Origin: Alistipes sp.
Lineage (GTDB): Bacteria > Bacteroidota > Bacteroidia > Bacteroidales > Rikenellaceae
Reading direction: 5' to 3'
DNA length: 64,000 nt
Assembly: GCA_017504265.1 (NCBI GenBank)
Contig: JAFVRN010000015.1
Location: forward strand, 103,210-167,209
The position numbers and the translations under genes are program-made. Of this stretch, positions 23,964 to 31,348 are shown one piece after another. The notes below the pieces were generated by a model that saw only the letters and a program-made list of their open reading frames with translations, was not told the origin of the DNA and searched no databases. Numbering within the stretch: position 1 is the first letter of the stretch; each line of letters starts with the position of its first letter.

Positions 23964-24650
23964 ATGAATAAGATATGTTTTCCACATTATGATTGTGGGG
24001 AGTTTCGCTCGCTTGCTAAGGCTATAAAGTTCCTTGGTGCTACGACCTATTCATTGTCGAGATATGCTCTGCGCGATATTGTCTTGTATACCCCTTGTTA
24101 TCGCGACCATCTGCGTCGTTATGGTGTGGAGGATTTGATTGTGCACCTTATTGAGGAGGCTCCTCAAATTAAGGATGAACCTGTATTACTCCATCGCTTG
24201 CGTCGCTGGGCAGAGGAGTCGCCATTAGCTGATTATGATATCCGGTGCTACAATATCAAGGACAAGATCACCATTCTCGGTCATACATTTAAGGGCCTCA
24301 AAGATGTTAAACGATATGTAGAGACTGTATGGTGTGAGAATAAAGAGGAGCTACCTCTCGAACCGAACGTCGGCACTAAGCGCTGCGAAGGCCTACATGT
24401 TGGTTGTTATTTCGAAAATTATACGGGATATGAATCAATGTACTATAAGGAGACTCGCCTTTGTCAGAGTTATATTTTTCGCACTACTCCGATATCTCAG
24501 AACGATATAAGTTGTCTGCCGTGTGCTCCACATGAATTGGAGTTTCTCAAAGATCATGAGGGGATAGATGTGGCGTGGTTGCCAATGCTATACTATCCAG
24601 ACGAAGGGGATTATATGTTTATGGTAACAAAACGTGAGGTTGAGATATAG
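23964..24650 (+). CDS. Protein of unknown function, paralogue of 22869-23552
   Basis: 228 aa from ATG 23964. It shares several conserved blocks with the 22869 gene (YRDHLRRYGVEDL, EEAPQ, ADYDIRCYNIKDKITILGHTF written here as separate blocks). The middle third diverges. No recognised domain. It ends just before the promoter-like GTATACGACACC and the second structured RNA copy. Confidence 0.7.
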   Translation: MNKICFPHYDCGEFRSLAKAIKFLGATTYSLSRYALRDIVLYTPCYRDHLRRYGVEDLIVHLIEEAPQIKDEPVLLHRLRRWAEESPLADYDIRCYNIKDKITILGHTFKGLKDVKRYVETVWCENKEELPLEPNVGTKRCEGLHVGCYFENYTGYESMYYKETRLCQSYIFRTTPISQNDISCLPCAPHELEFLKDHEGIDVAWLPMLYYPDEGDYMFMVTKREVEI

Positions 24651-24704
24651 AAAATTTGAACGCTATAGTCTGTATACGACACCTGATGGTAGTCAAAATT
24701 ATAA

Positions 24705-24907
24705 AATAATGTAGAACTTTTGGTCCCACGCTATCACGAAGCGTAGAATGGAATCGTAACCACAAGGAGTAAAATATTAGCTGGTCGTGAACAGCAATGT
24801 TCCTTGCTCGTTGCCAAAGTAAAAAAGTCGTAAGCTGGTTGCCTTGTCGGGAAATGACAAGACCTCCTCGCAGTGGTTAGAAGATGGAGGACGGAGAGGA
24901 TGGACGC
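24705..24907 (+). ncRNA. Structured RNA-like element, copy 2, 3' end lost
   Basis: Homologue of 21590-21804. It keeps the stems with compensating bases: ACGCT/AGCGT instead of GCGCT/GGCGT, AACCA/TGGTT (24758-24762/24836-24840) instead of AGCCA/TGGCT, GCTG/CAGC (24780-24783/24792-24795) instead of GTTG/CAAC. From GGGAAATGACAAG on the two are nearly identical up to TGGACGCA. There the IS4 remnant begins and the right arm of the terminator hairpin is missing. The promoter-like GTATACGACACC (24672-24683) lies just upstream. Confidence 0.55.
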
Positions 24908-25083
24908 AGACTTTCACGATTGGCAAGCTGTCCGAACATCATTGCAAGAAATTGATTCCAACAGGTCAGATGTTTGACATATCGGTCACCGTTGTACTTT
25001 GCAACGATGCGACGAAATTTGAAGCAATCAAGAAATTCGACTAACTGAGCGAAAACATATTTGTCCTTATTCATTGCGGTCAA
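24908..25083 (-). pseudogene. IS4-family transposase, N-terminal remnant
   Basis: Read on the minus strand from ATG 25081-25083, about 58 codons match the start of Bacteroides IS4-type transposases: NKDKYVFAQLVEFLDCFKF, RRIVAKYNGDRYVKH, TCWNQFLAMMFGQL, NRESLR. The frame then runs straight into the RNA-like element, so the remaining ~320 residues are absent. Pattern recognition of this family is strong; the exact IS name is not assigned. Confidence 0.75.
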
Positions 25084-25200
25084 TAGTTATATGACTGCAA
25101 ATTTATAATTTCAAATCGTTGCGCCCGAAAAATCTCTACAACTAACTATATTTCAATAATTTCAAAGAACATTCCCCAATTTTAATGGGACAGTAGTGAT
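24908..25200. mobile_element. IS4-family element remnant (5' part)
   Basis: Includes the transposase N-terminus and its upstream leader to about 25200, where the sequence CCAATTTTAATGGGACAG may belong to the IS end. The other end is missing. The left junction at about 24907 coincides exactly with the point where the two RNA-like copies stop matching. Confidence 0.5.
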
Positions 25201-25263
25201 CTATATTTGATAACGGGGCATAAAATAAATTTACAAAAAAAGTAAAAAAAGTCATCAAAAAGT

Positions 25264-25293
25264 TTGGTGGTTAAAAAAAATGTAGTACCTTTG
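25264..25293 (+). promoter_or_regulatory. Bacteroidetes-type promoter of tRNA-Gly
   Basis: -33 TTG at 25264-25266, 19-bp spacer, -7 box TACCTTTG at 25286-25293, about 33 bp before the mature tRNA 5' end. This matches the primary sigma consensus TTG-N19-21-TAnnTTTG. Confidence 0.85.
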
Positions 25294-25326
25294 CACTCGC
25301 AATCGAAAGGTTGTAGACAACATAAT

Positions 25327-25399
25327 GCGGAAATAGCTCAGTTGGTAGAGCACAACCTTGCCAAGGTTGGGGTCGCGAGTTCGAGTCTCGTTTTCCGCT
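25327..25399 (+). tRNA. tRNA-Gly (anticodon GCC)
   Basis: 73 nt. The acceptor stem GCGGAAA/TTTCCGC pairs fully, the D arm is GCTC...GAGC, the anticodon arm CAACC-TTGCCAA-GGTTG gives GCC, and the T arm is GCGAG-TTCGAGT-CTCGT. CCA is not encoded. It lies at the right border of the accessory region, where tRNA genes often mark integration, but no att repeat could be shown in this window. Confidence 0.97.
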
Positions 25400-25401
25400 C
25401 A

Positions 25402-25438
25402 ACGAAGAAAAGCAGTCCAAACGGGCTGCTTTTTTCGT
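25402..25438 (+). terminator. Terminator of tRNA-Gly
   Basis: AGCAGTCC (25411-25418) pairs with GGGCTGCT (25423-25430) around AAAC, extended by AAA/TTT, and is followed by a T tract. Confidence 0.8.
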
Positions 25439-25507
25439 TTGACACGATGACTCGCCCGAAGCGACCCCACTCACCCCTTTCGGGCTTATTGGTCAAAAAT
25501 AGTACAT

Positions 25508-25531
25508 AAATGCGGGTGTTTGCCCGCATTT
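25508..25531. terminator. Hairpin AAATGCGGG/CCCGCATTT
   Basis: 9-bp perfect inverted repeat with a 6-nt loop in the 334-bp gap between tRNA-Gly and the next gene. Possibly a second, bidirectional terminator. A third hairpin follows at 25640-25671; the rest of the gap holds no ORF I can support. Confidence 0.5.
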
Positions 25532-25639
25532 TCTACTTGTATTTGAGCTTAAAATACTCGTCTATAAAGAGTCTTCGAAATTACTTCGATTTCCCATAGT
25601 GTACTCGCAGTGGGCTATAACTGTGTGGATTGCGAGTGG

Positions 25640-25671
25640 AGAGAAAAAGTTTCGGCTTTTTCTCTTTTTTT
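25640..25671 (+). terminator. Terminator hairpin upstream of 25734
   Basis: AGAGAAAAAG pairs with CTTTTTCTCT around TTTCGG and is followed by seven T. It isolates the gene at 25734 from upstream transcription. A -7 box TACCTTTG lies at 25707-25714 (its -33 element is not at ideal spacing). Confidence 0.65.
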
Positions 25672-25733
25672 ATTGCAGATTGTCAGAAGTTGTCAAAAAC
25701 CAGTAGTACCTTTGAGGTATAAATGATAAAAGT

Positions 25734-26324
25734 ATGAAAAAAGGTATTGTAATTAACCTCAGAGGAGGTAAAGAGCGCACTGAGGCGTTGAAGAGTGCCT
25801 ATAAGGCTGTTGCAGAGTGTAGTGAGCGACTTCGAGAATTATCTGTCGAATTGGCATTAAAGGGTGTATGGAAAGAGTGGAGCGATAGTAAACCTATCGG
25901 TACAGAGTATAGCTTCACTTATGAGCAGATGCATCAAACCGGTGATAGAGAGATTGATGCTCTCGTTGCTTTAGTTGATAATCTTGAAGATTATCTCGAT
26001 GAACATAGTCGCTATAAATGTAAAAGTAAAACTAAAGAGCCACTGCTATGTGAAAGCCGTGTTATGTCGCGCGAAGAGTGGCAAGAACGATTTTGGCCTT
26101 TGAGCGATAATGAGTGGAATAACCTTGTAAAACAGCATCTTGTGCCAGGTACTGGGTCAGTACAATGGCGTCGCTTTGAGGAGTTGCTAAACTCTCGCCA
26201 GCCGACTAATGACAACCCAAACTTTACTGAGGCGGAAATACTTTTCTTAGGTAAAATGGACTTAGTACGCCTCGGCGAGAGATTCCCTTATGCAGCAGAA
26301 TGCTATATGCTGATTACCGAGTAA
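25734..26324 (+). CDS. Protein of unknown function (196 aa)
   Basis: Helical, charged protein: an N-terminal helix pair (TEALKSAYKAVAECSERLRE), a middle segment with Asp-rich DNLEDYLDEHS, and a C-terminal helical region with several Trp/Glu residues. No signal, membrane segment or metal motif. A -7 box TACCTTTG at 25707-25714 is 20 bp before ATG. It precedes a PD-(D/E)XK-like gene by 59 bp and may form a pair with it. Confidence 0.65.
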   Translation: MKKGIVINLRGGKERTEALKSAYKAVAECSERLRELSVELALKGVWKEWSDSKPIGTEYSFTYEQMHQTGDREIDALVALVDNLEDYLDEHSRYKCKSKTKEPLLCESRVMSREEWQERFWPLSDNEWNNLVKQHLVPGTGSVQWRRFEELLNSRQPTNDNPNFTEAEILFLGKMDLVRLGERFPYAAECYMLITE

Positions 26325-26383
26325 TTGGTAATTTAGCCAATATTTATTAAATTTGTGAAACGTGTAACCGAAACAAGATATAT

Positions 26384-27115
26384 ATGAAGGATGTTATTAA
26401 CGAAGTATTGGAAAATTTAGCTAAGCGTAGACCCCTATTTTGGTCGGAGGCTGATTTTCAGTTTGAGTTTGCATGGGAGCTACACACAAAGTTAGATGGT
26501 AAGGCTAAGATATATTTGGAGCGTAGATTTGAAATTGACATGGATTCAAGTGATAATGCCAATGAGAAATCGAATCAGTCCACAACAAACAAGAGTCTAA
26601 ATAAACTTTATGTTGATATTTGGGTAGAATACGACAATAAAACTTATCCAATAGAGCTGAAATACACTACTAAGAGGTGCAAGATTTATGATCCTGAAAA
26701 TCCTGTAGAAACTAAAGAGCAGTCAGCGCGAGATATAGGCTGTTATAGATTTTTGTGGGACATAAAACGCTTGGAGGAGATTAAAACATCTTTACGAAAT
26801 AAAGAGGTTAAAGGTTACGCCATTATGCTCACGAGTGACGCAGGTTATTACAATAAATCAAAACAACCAACCATTTTTGACAATTTTAGACTTACTGAAG
26901 GTCGAACAATCCCACCTGATAGAGAATTCAAATGGATACTCAACAAAATTGCAGCCGAAAAAATTAAGAGTCATTGGACTAAGCATTGGCCTGAGTTTAT
27001 GCTAAAAGGAAAATACAAACTCGAGTGGCAAGATTATAATTCAGAAACAAGTATAAGAGTTGTAGATGATAACGACAATGAGATTACTCTAAAATATCTT
27101 CTTGTTGAAGTCTAA
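26384..27115 (+). CDS. PD-(D/E)XK nuclease-fold-like protein
   Basis: 243 aa. A helix with SEADFQFEFAWEL (21-33) is followed by a strand YVDIWVEY with D78 and YPIELKY with E91-x-K93. This is the D-(x)n-ExK spacing of the restriction-endonuclease-like fold, with an upstream Glu on the first helix. No methylase, specificity subunit or helicase gene adjoins it, so it is either an orphan nuclease or an inactive relative. A strong terminator follows. The assignment rests on the motif order. Confidence 0.6.
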   Translation: MKDVINEVLENLAKRRPLFWSEADFQFEFAWELHTKLDGKAKIYLERRFEIDMDSSDNANEKSNQSTTNKSLNKLYVDIWVEYDNKTYPIELKYTTKRCKIYDPENPVETKEQSARDIGCYRFLWDIKRLEEIKTSLRNKEVKGYAIMLTSDAGYYNKSKQPTIFDNFRLTEGRTIPPDREFKWILNKIAAEKIKSHWTKHWPEFMLKGKYKLEWQDYNSETSIRVVDDNDNEITLKYLLVEV

Positions 27116-27128
27116 ATTGGACGAAGAT

Positions 27129-27166
27129 AAAGCCCGCCCGACAATTAGTGTTTGGCGGGCTTTTTT
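27129..27166 (+). terminator. Strong intrinsic terminator
   Basis: AAAGCCCGCC (27129-27138) pairs with GGCGGGC and the following TTT (27154 on), with a T6 tract. It ends the PD-(D/E)XK-like gene. Confidence 0.85.
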
Positions 27167-27316
27167 GGGTCAGACTCTCCTCGAAAGTGAGCGCAGAAAG
27201 TATGTTTACTTTTGAGAAAAGTTTTTGCGTTTTTATTGCTCGCTAATTACACCATCAGATACTCATATTTTCAGATTCAAAAATATAATCCTTTCATATA
27301 CATACAACCCCGCCTT

Positions 27317-27348
27317 TTGCGGACTTTGCAAAGAAATTACTACCTTTG
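27317..27348 (+). promoter_or_regulatory. Promoter of the CAT-family gene
   Basis: -33 TTG at 27317-27319, 21-bp spacer, -7 TACCTTTG at 27341-27348, 27 bp before ATG 27376. Good match to the Bacteroidetes consensus. Confidence 0.75.
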
Positions 27349-27375
27349 CGACCCTTTATCAAAAAAATTACAGCT

Positions 27376-27996
27376 ATGAGAGAGATAAATCCCCAAGAGA
27401 CAACACGTGCATACGCCTTTGAGATGTGGATGAGTTCGCCGATGCCGATGGTAACCTTGACAAAGACATTCAACATTACTCATATCTACAAAATCAGCAA
27501 GAAGAGTGGTCTAAAACTAAATATGCTGTTGTGTTGGGCTATTTGCAAGGCAGCAAGTCAGGTCGAAGAGTTCTATACTCTACCGATAGATGGTAAATTA
27601 TTCCGTTTTGACAGACTCGCTGTCAATGTTATTGTTCCCAACGTTAGGGGCGGTATAAATTCGTGCGACATACCTTACAGTGAGAATTTAGAGCAGTTCT
27701 GCAAAGATTACGCTACTCGCACAAGCAGTGTGGCAAAGAGTTGCCAGAGTATCTTCGAAGAGGAGTATATGGTTGTCGGAACATCGGCTATGATTGCAAC
27801 AGAGCTTGATTGCATTGTAAATCAATACACCGATAAGTTCCTCAATCCTATGGTAATGTGGGGTAAATATAGAGAGAGTTGGTTTAAGAAAACATTGCCA
27901 ATCTCGTTCCAATTCCACCATACCCAGATGGATGGCGCTCACGCCGCGAAATTCCTTGACACTTTGCAGCGAGAGATTGAAGGACTGAAGGCGTAG
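27376..27996 (+). CDS. Chloramphenicol acetyltransferase-family (CAT-like) acyltransferase
   Basis: 206 aa from ATG 27376, just after the promoter; an upstream in-frame start at 27346 would begin inside the -7 box. The C-terminal HHTQMDGAHAAKF (about 181-193) is the CAT active-site motif HHxxxDG, whose second His is the catalytic base. The N-terminal FEMWMSSPMPMVTLTKTFNI and NMLLCWAICKAA blocks also fit. CAT enzymes are trimers that acetylate chloramphenicol with acetyl-CoA. Many Bacteroidetes chromosomal members of this size do not confer resistance, so the substrate is uncertain. It is a single-gene unit. Confidence 0.82.
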   Translation: MREINPQETTRAYAFEMWMSSPMPMVTLTKTFNITHIYKISKKSGLKLNMLLCWAICKAASQVEEFYTLPIDGKLFRFDRLAVNVIVPNVRGGINSCDIPYSENLEQFCKDYATRTSSVAKSCQSIFEEEYMVVGTSAMIATELDCIVNQYTDKFLNPMVMWGKYRESWFKKTLPISFQFHHTQMDGAHAAKFLDTLQREIEGLKA

Positions 27997-28028
27997 TTGA
28001 TTTTGCGAAATCGGAACGACGGGAGAGT

Positions 28029-28074
28029 GAAGAAACCCCAAAAGTTTTTTGTCCAAACTTTTGGGGTCACTTCA
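28029..28074. repeat. Palindromic intergenic repeat, copy 1
   Basis: ACCCCAAAAGTTT / AAACTTTTGGGGT arms around TTTGTCC. Same element as 31039-31083 and 35969-36013, but the outer left arm is degenerate here. It lies between the CAT-like gene and a lipoprotein gene. Confidence 0.8.
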
Positions 28075-28213
28075 CTTTTTTGCTTTTTTATTACTATTGC
28101 AGCAATATCATCTTGCCCTCCAGAGGACTTATACACAATTTTTTCATCCCTACTGCGTTGTAAGTGAGGGTACCACAAAGGAGATTAAATCTATTAAATA
28201 TCTATTAGAAATT

Positions 28214-29368
28214 ATGAGACAATACTTCGTAATTTGTGCGATTATGCTGCTTGCATCTTGTCGTAGCAATACAGATAATCAGTTTACAATTGATGGATGC
28301 ATTGATGGGGCAGAAGAGGGCGAAATGATATGCTTATCATATCCTATCAAGCAGGGAGAAATATGGAAATGGCAGCGCGACACAACCTACATTAGCGAAG
28401 AACGCTTTTGCTTCAGAGGCTGCATTGATGACCTACGAGCGGCATCGCTCGCATTTCCAAATATGGACTACGTGAATCTTTATATAGAACCTGCAAGGAT
28501 TGCATTTAAATCAAAGCGCAACGCTCTTTACGATTACACGCTGCAAGGATTGTCTGTCGATAATGAGTTGGCGGAGTATCGTAACACATTTGGTGAGTTG
28601 GAGCGCGAATTATGGAGCAACCATCACTCGCTACAGCGCAAAAATGAAGAGTGGATAGCTGCATACAACAGTGGCGCAGAGGATTATCAGGAGCCTATGG
28701 CTGAGTTTTATGCTCTTGTCGCAAAGCATCGCACAATGAGTCATCGTTGGACTTCACTGGCTGCTGAGTTTGTGCAGGCACACCCCCACTATAAAATCAC
28801 GCCCTCGATTCTCGAAGCACTTGTGACACAAGGTTGTGATGTAGTGTTGAATAATGAGTATAGCGGAACTATGGGCGAGCTACTCTCCTTGCGCCACGAT
28901 ATTGCTAAATCGTGCGGCGGCGAGGTTGGCACTAAGGCGTTGGACTTTGTGTTAGACTCGGCAGATGGCGAAAAGGTTAAGTTGTCTGATAGATACGCTA
29001 AAGGCTGTCTCCTACTCGATTTCTGGGCGAGCTGGTGTCGCCCATGCATTGCCGAAATACCTAAATTAGAGCTCCTGCACGATAAATATGGGGATAAATT
29101 GCAAATACTCAGCATCTCTGTAGACGAGGATAGAGGACAATGGCACAAGGCCATTGAGCAACACAACCTCACAGCGTGGCCACAACTAATTGTTGACAGA
29201 CCTGCGGATGGCGATTCATACTATTTCAGGGCGCAGAGTGATTTAGCAACTGCGTATGGTGTAACCGAGATTCCCTGTTTCCTCCTTGTTGATTCGCACG
29301 GTGTAATTATCGGTCGCTGGCCACACTTGACAAATGATGTGATAGATGAAATTCTAACAAAAATATAG
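28214..29368 (+). CDS. Thioredoxin-fold lipoprotein (DUF4369-TlpA type)
   Basis: 384 aa from ATG 28214 with an SPII signal MRQYFVICAIMLLASC (lipobox Leu-Ala-Ser-Cys). The frame is open upstream through the palindromic repeat, but only this start gives a signal peptide. Residues ~23-130 match the DUF4369 pattern (FTIDGCIDG, RFCFRG, LYIEPARIAFK). The C-terminal ~145 residues are a TlpA/AhpC-TSA domain with the redox motif WCRPC in LLLDFWASWCRPC and the cis-Pro loop TEIPCF. Likely a periplasm-facing thiol-disulfide reductase of the outer or inner membrane. Confidence 0.88.
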   Translation: MRQYFVICAIMLLASCRSNTDNQFTIDGCIDGAEEGEMICLSYPIKQGEIWKWQRDTTYISEERFCFRGCIDDLRAASLAFPNMDYVNLYIEPARIAFKSKRNALYDYTLQGLSVDNELAEYRNTFGELERELWSNHHSLQRKNEEWIAAYNSGAEDYQEPMAEFYALVAKHRTMSHRWTSLAAEFVQAHPHYKITPSILEALVTQGCDVVLNNEYSGTMGELLSLRHDIAKSCGGEVGTKALDFVLDSADGEKVKLSDRYAKGCLLLDFWASWCRPCIAEIPKLELLHDKYGDKLQILSISVDEDRGQWHKAIEQHNLTAWPQLIVDRPADGDSYYFRAQSDLATAYGVTEIPCFLLVDSHGVIIGRWPHLTNDVIDEILTKI

Positions 29369-29523
29369 CACTCTGTCAGATTATTACAAAGGGGTGCTAT
29401 CTCGATTGTACATCGGTAGAAATGCTTCTAATTAGGTGAGAGGCCGCCTACAGACTATGCCGAGCGTAAGCGGTAGAAAGGAACCTATGCCTAAAACTGC
29501 ATCACCAATCAACTCCTAACAAA

Positions 29524-29559
29524 TTGGGGGTAGCTAAAATACTTTTTAGTCACCCCCAT
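29524..29559. terminator. Hairpin between convergent genes
   Basis: GGGGGT...ACCCCC (29526-29531/29552-29557) with an inner CTAAAA/TTTTAG stem. It lies between the converging lipoprotein and anti-sigma-like genes. The rest of 29369-29650 shows no ORF or RNA I can support. Confidence 0.5.
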
Positions 29560-29650
29560 TGCTATTAATACAGGTCACATATCAATTTGCCCTCGAATAA
29601 CACACTCCTCTGCGAGGAGTCGGCGATTGTTATAAAAGGATACGCAGCAC

Positions 29651-30397
29651 TTACTCTGCAGGTGGCACATCGAAGTCGATCCTATCGACGGTGAGTACCG
29701 TAACCTGCTGCCCGTTGTATGGCCCTGAGCACTCGGCACCGAGCAGGCGACCCTCGCTCTTAGAGAAACGGGCAACTATCCCGACCTTGTCGCCCCTGGT
29801 GCTAACCGAGATTACATCTCCCTCCTCGCTGAATTTCAGCATCAAGCCCATTGCAACGGCATACGCTTTCAATTTTTCGAGTGAGGCAAGCGAGGTGAGG
29901 TCTATTCCTCCGTGGGGACGTTCGAGTACCAATTCTCCGTTCTGGTAACGTCGATAGCTCTCGCCGTCATAGAGTTCCATACTACGAGACTTGTCCTGCC
30001 ATTTGATGGCCATTCTTACTTTCGACTCCTCTTTGCTAATCTCGACTGTGCCCTTCATAGGAGTACCTTCGAAATCAAGGTCATAGAGTTCCCATGAGTT
30101 CTTGTTCTCGGTAACATTTGCGGTGAATTGAACAAGGTAGTTATCCGATTCGAGCAGTTGAGTCATTGCTCGCTCGACCACCTCGCGGGCGGTGCTGGTC
30201 TGCACGCCGCTAATGCCGATGAAAACTGCCACTGCTATCATGGCGGCAACGGCACTAATGCGTACTGCCTGCCATAGCGGACGTGGGCGCGGTGCGGGTG
30301 CTTTGAACGAAAGTGAGGTGGTGGGAGTGAAATGCGGAGTGAGAAGATTCACAACGCGAATATCCGGAAAATTGTCTAAATTGTTGTTGGTTTTCAT
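29651..30397 (-). CDS. Membrane protein, probable anti-sigma factor partner
   Basis: 248 aa. A short cytoplasmic N-terminus (about 1-43, Pro/Arg-rich), one membrane helix (about 44-66, AVRISAVAAMIAVAVFIGI) and a periplasmic domain with beta strands (SWELYDLDFEGTPMKGTVEI) resembling outer-membrane-lipoprotein-sorting or MucB-like folds. It is encoded 23 bp after an ECF sigma gene, the usual place for its anti-sigma factor. The cytoplasmic part is short, so the anti-sigma role is inferred from context. Confidence 0.65.
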   Translation of the reverse strand: MKTNNNLDNFPDIRVVNLLTPHFTPTTSLSFKAPAPRPRPLWQAVRISAVAAMIAVAVFIGISGVQTSTAREVVERAMTQLLESDNYLVQFTANVTENKNSWELYDLDFEGTPMKGTVEISKEESKVRMAIKWQDKSRSMELYDGESYRRYQNGELVLERPHGGIDLTSLASLEKLKAYAVAMGLMLKFSEEGDVISVSTRGDKVGIVARFSKSEGRLLGAECSGPYNGQQVTVLTVDRIDFDVPPAE

Positions 30398-30420
30398 AAT
30401 GTTGCTCTTTTTACAGTGAG

Positions 30421-30933
30421 TTAAATCAGCCCGCGCTTTTCGAGGGCTTCGCGCAACTTGTCAATGCCATAGCGAAAACGCGATTTGGCCGTTGTGAGAG
30501 GGATGTTGCAAATCGAGGCAATCTCGTCAAATTGACGACCGCCATATATTCGCAATCGTATCACTTCGCTCTGCTCATCGGGCAGGTGCGACATAAGTCG
30601 TTCAATCAATCGAAACTCTTGTTCGAAATCTTTTGGAGCGAGGTCGTCACTACTCAACGTATCGAGCGTTTCGGTGGTCGCAAACTGTCGTCGAGAGCGC
30701 AATGCTGAGGCGCAACTATTTGCCAATGAACGATAAACGTAGCCTTTCAGGTCTTCAATCTCGGATAGTCGTGCGCCTTGTTTCGAGAGCCGCAGGTATA
30801 GGTCTTGCACCACGTCGTCAGCTTCGGCGGCAGACCCTACCCGATAGCAGGCGTATCGAAACAGATGGTCGCGCTCGGACTGTATCAGCTCGGCGAGGCG
30901 GGTGAGTTGTTTGTTTTCGGTTGTTAGTTTCAT
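30421..30933 (-). CDS. ECF-type RNA polymerase sigma factor
   Basis: 170 aa. Region 2 is LFRYACYRVGSAAEADDVVQ and the following DLYLRLSK, with a YVYRSLANSC region 2.4-like helix. Region 4 is LPDEQSEVIRLRIYGGRQFD with EIASICNIPLTTAKSRFRYG as HTH. Typical ECF length. It lies directly upstream of its likely anti-sigma partner on the same strand, forming a two-gene signalling unit for envelope stress or nutrient uptake. Target genes are not evident in the window. Confidence 0.93.
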   Translation of the reverse strand: MKLTTENKQLTRLAELIQSERDHLFRYACYRVGSAAEADDVVQDLYLRLSKQGARLSEIEDLKGYVYRSLANSCASALRSRRQFATTETLDTLSSDDLAPKDFEQEFRLIERLMSHLPDEQSEVIRLRIYGGRQFDEIASICNIPLTTAKSRFRYGIDKLREALEKRGLI

Positions 30934-31038
30934 AATTTGTTTTTGTTTATTGGAAACGCGCTTCCGAATATATAACGCTCAAAGTTCGAAAAAGACTTAA
31001 CCTACTTACAAATTTATCGAAGAGCGGTTGCTCTTCAT

Positions 31039-31083
31039 GAAGTGACCCCAAAAGTTTTTTGTCTAAACTTTTGGGGTCACTTC
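31039..31083. repeat. Palindromic intergenic repeat, copy 2
   Basis: 19-bp arms GAAGTGACCCCAAAAGTTT / AAACTTTTGGGGTCACTTC around TTTGTCT. It sits between the ECF sigma gene start and the end of the XRE gene. Confidence 0.85.
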
Positions 31084-31114
31084 AAAACTTGTTGGACACT
31101 CCCTTTCAATATCT

Positions 31115-31336
31115 TTACTCCTTTGGTTCGGAGAGGTCAGGGCGAAATTCGAGAATGTCACCCGCTTGGCAATCGAGCGCGCGACAAATGGCATCGAGCG
31201 TAGAAAAGCGTATCGCACGCACCTTACCCGTTTTGAGCTTCGAAAGATTCACAACCGAAATATCGATGCGCTCCGATAGCTCCTGCAACGACATTTTGCG
31301 TCGTGCAAGCATAACATCTAAATTAGTAATTATCAT
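31115..31336 (-). CDS. XRE-family HTH regulator (YozG-like)
   Basis: 73 aa with a single Cro/CI helix-turn-helix: MSLQELSERIDISVVNLSKL and FSTLDAICRALDCQAGDILE. This small class is regularly encoded beside DUF2975 membrane proteins, as here (12-bp gap). It probably represses or senses with its partner and autoregulates the shared promoter at 32097-32126. Confidence 0.9.
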   Translation of the reverse strand: MIITNLDVMLARRKMSLQELSERIDISVVNLSKLKTGKVRAIRFSTLDAICRALDCQAGDILEFRPDLSEPKE

Positions 31337-31348
31337 AGCTTTCCTTTT

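Noticed and set aside
24844-25044. 66-codon plus-strand ORF spanning the RNA copy and the IS remnant
   Set aside because: It fuses the RNA-like repeat with antisense transposase sequence; in copy 1 the corresponding frame ends differently, so it is not conserved coding.
21393-25200. CRISPR array or retron at the repeated region
   Set aside because: Only two ~200-nt copies 3 kb apart with genes between; no short regular repeats, no Cas genes, and no reverse transcriptase nearby.
25327-25399. tRNA-Gly as proven attachment site of the island
   Set aside because: No duplicated tRNA 3' end was found on the left, and the left border lies outside the window. Proximity alone is not evidence.
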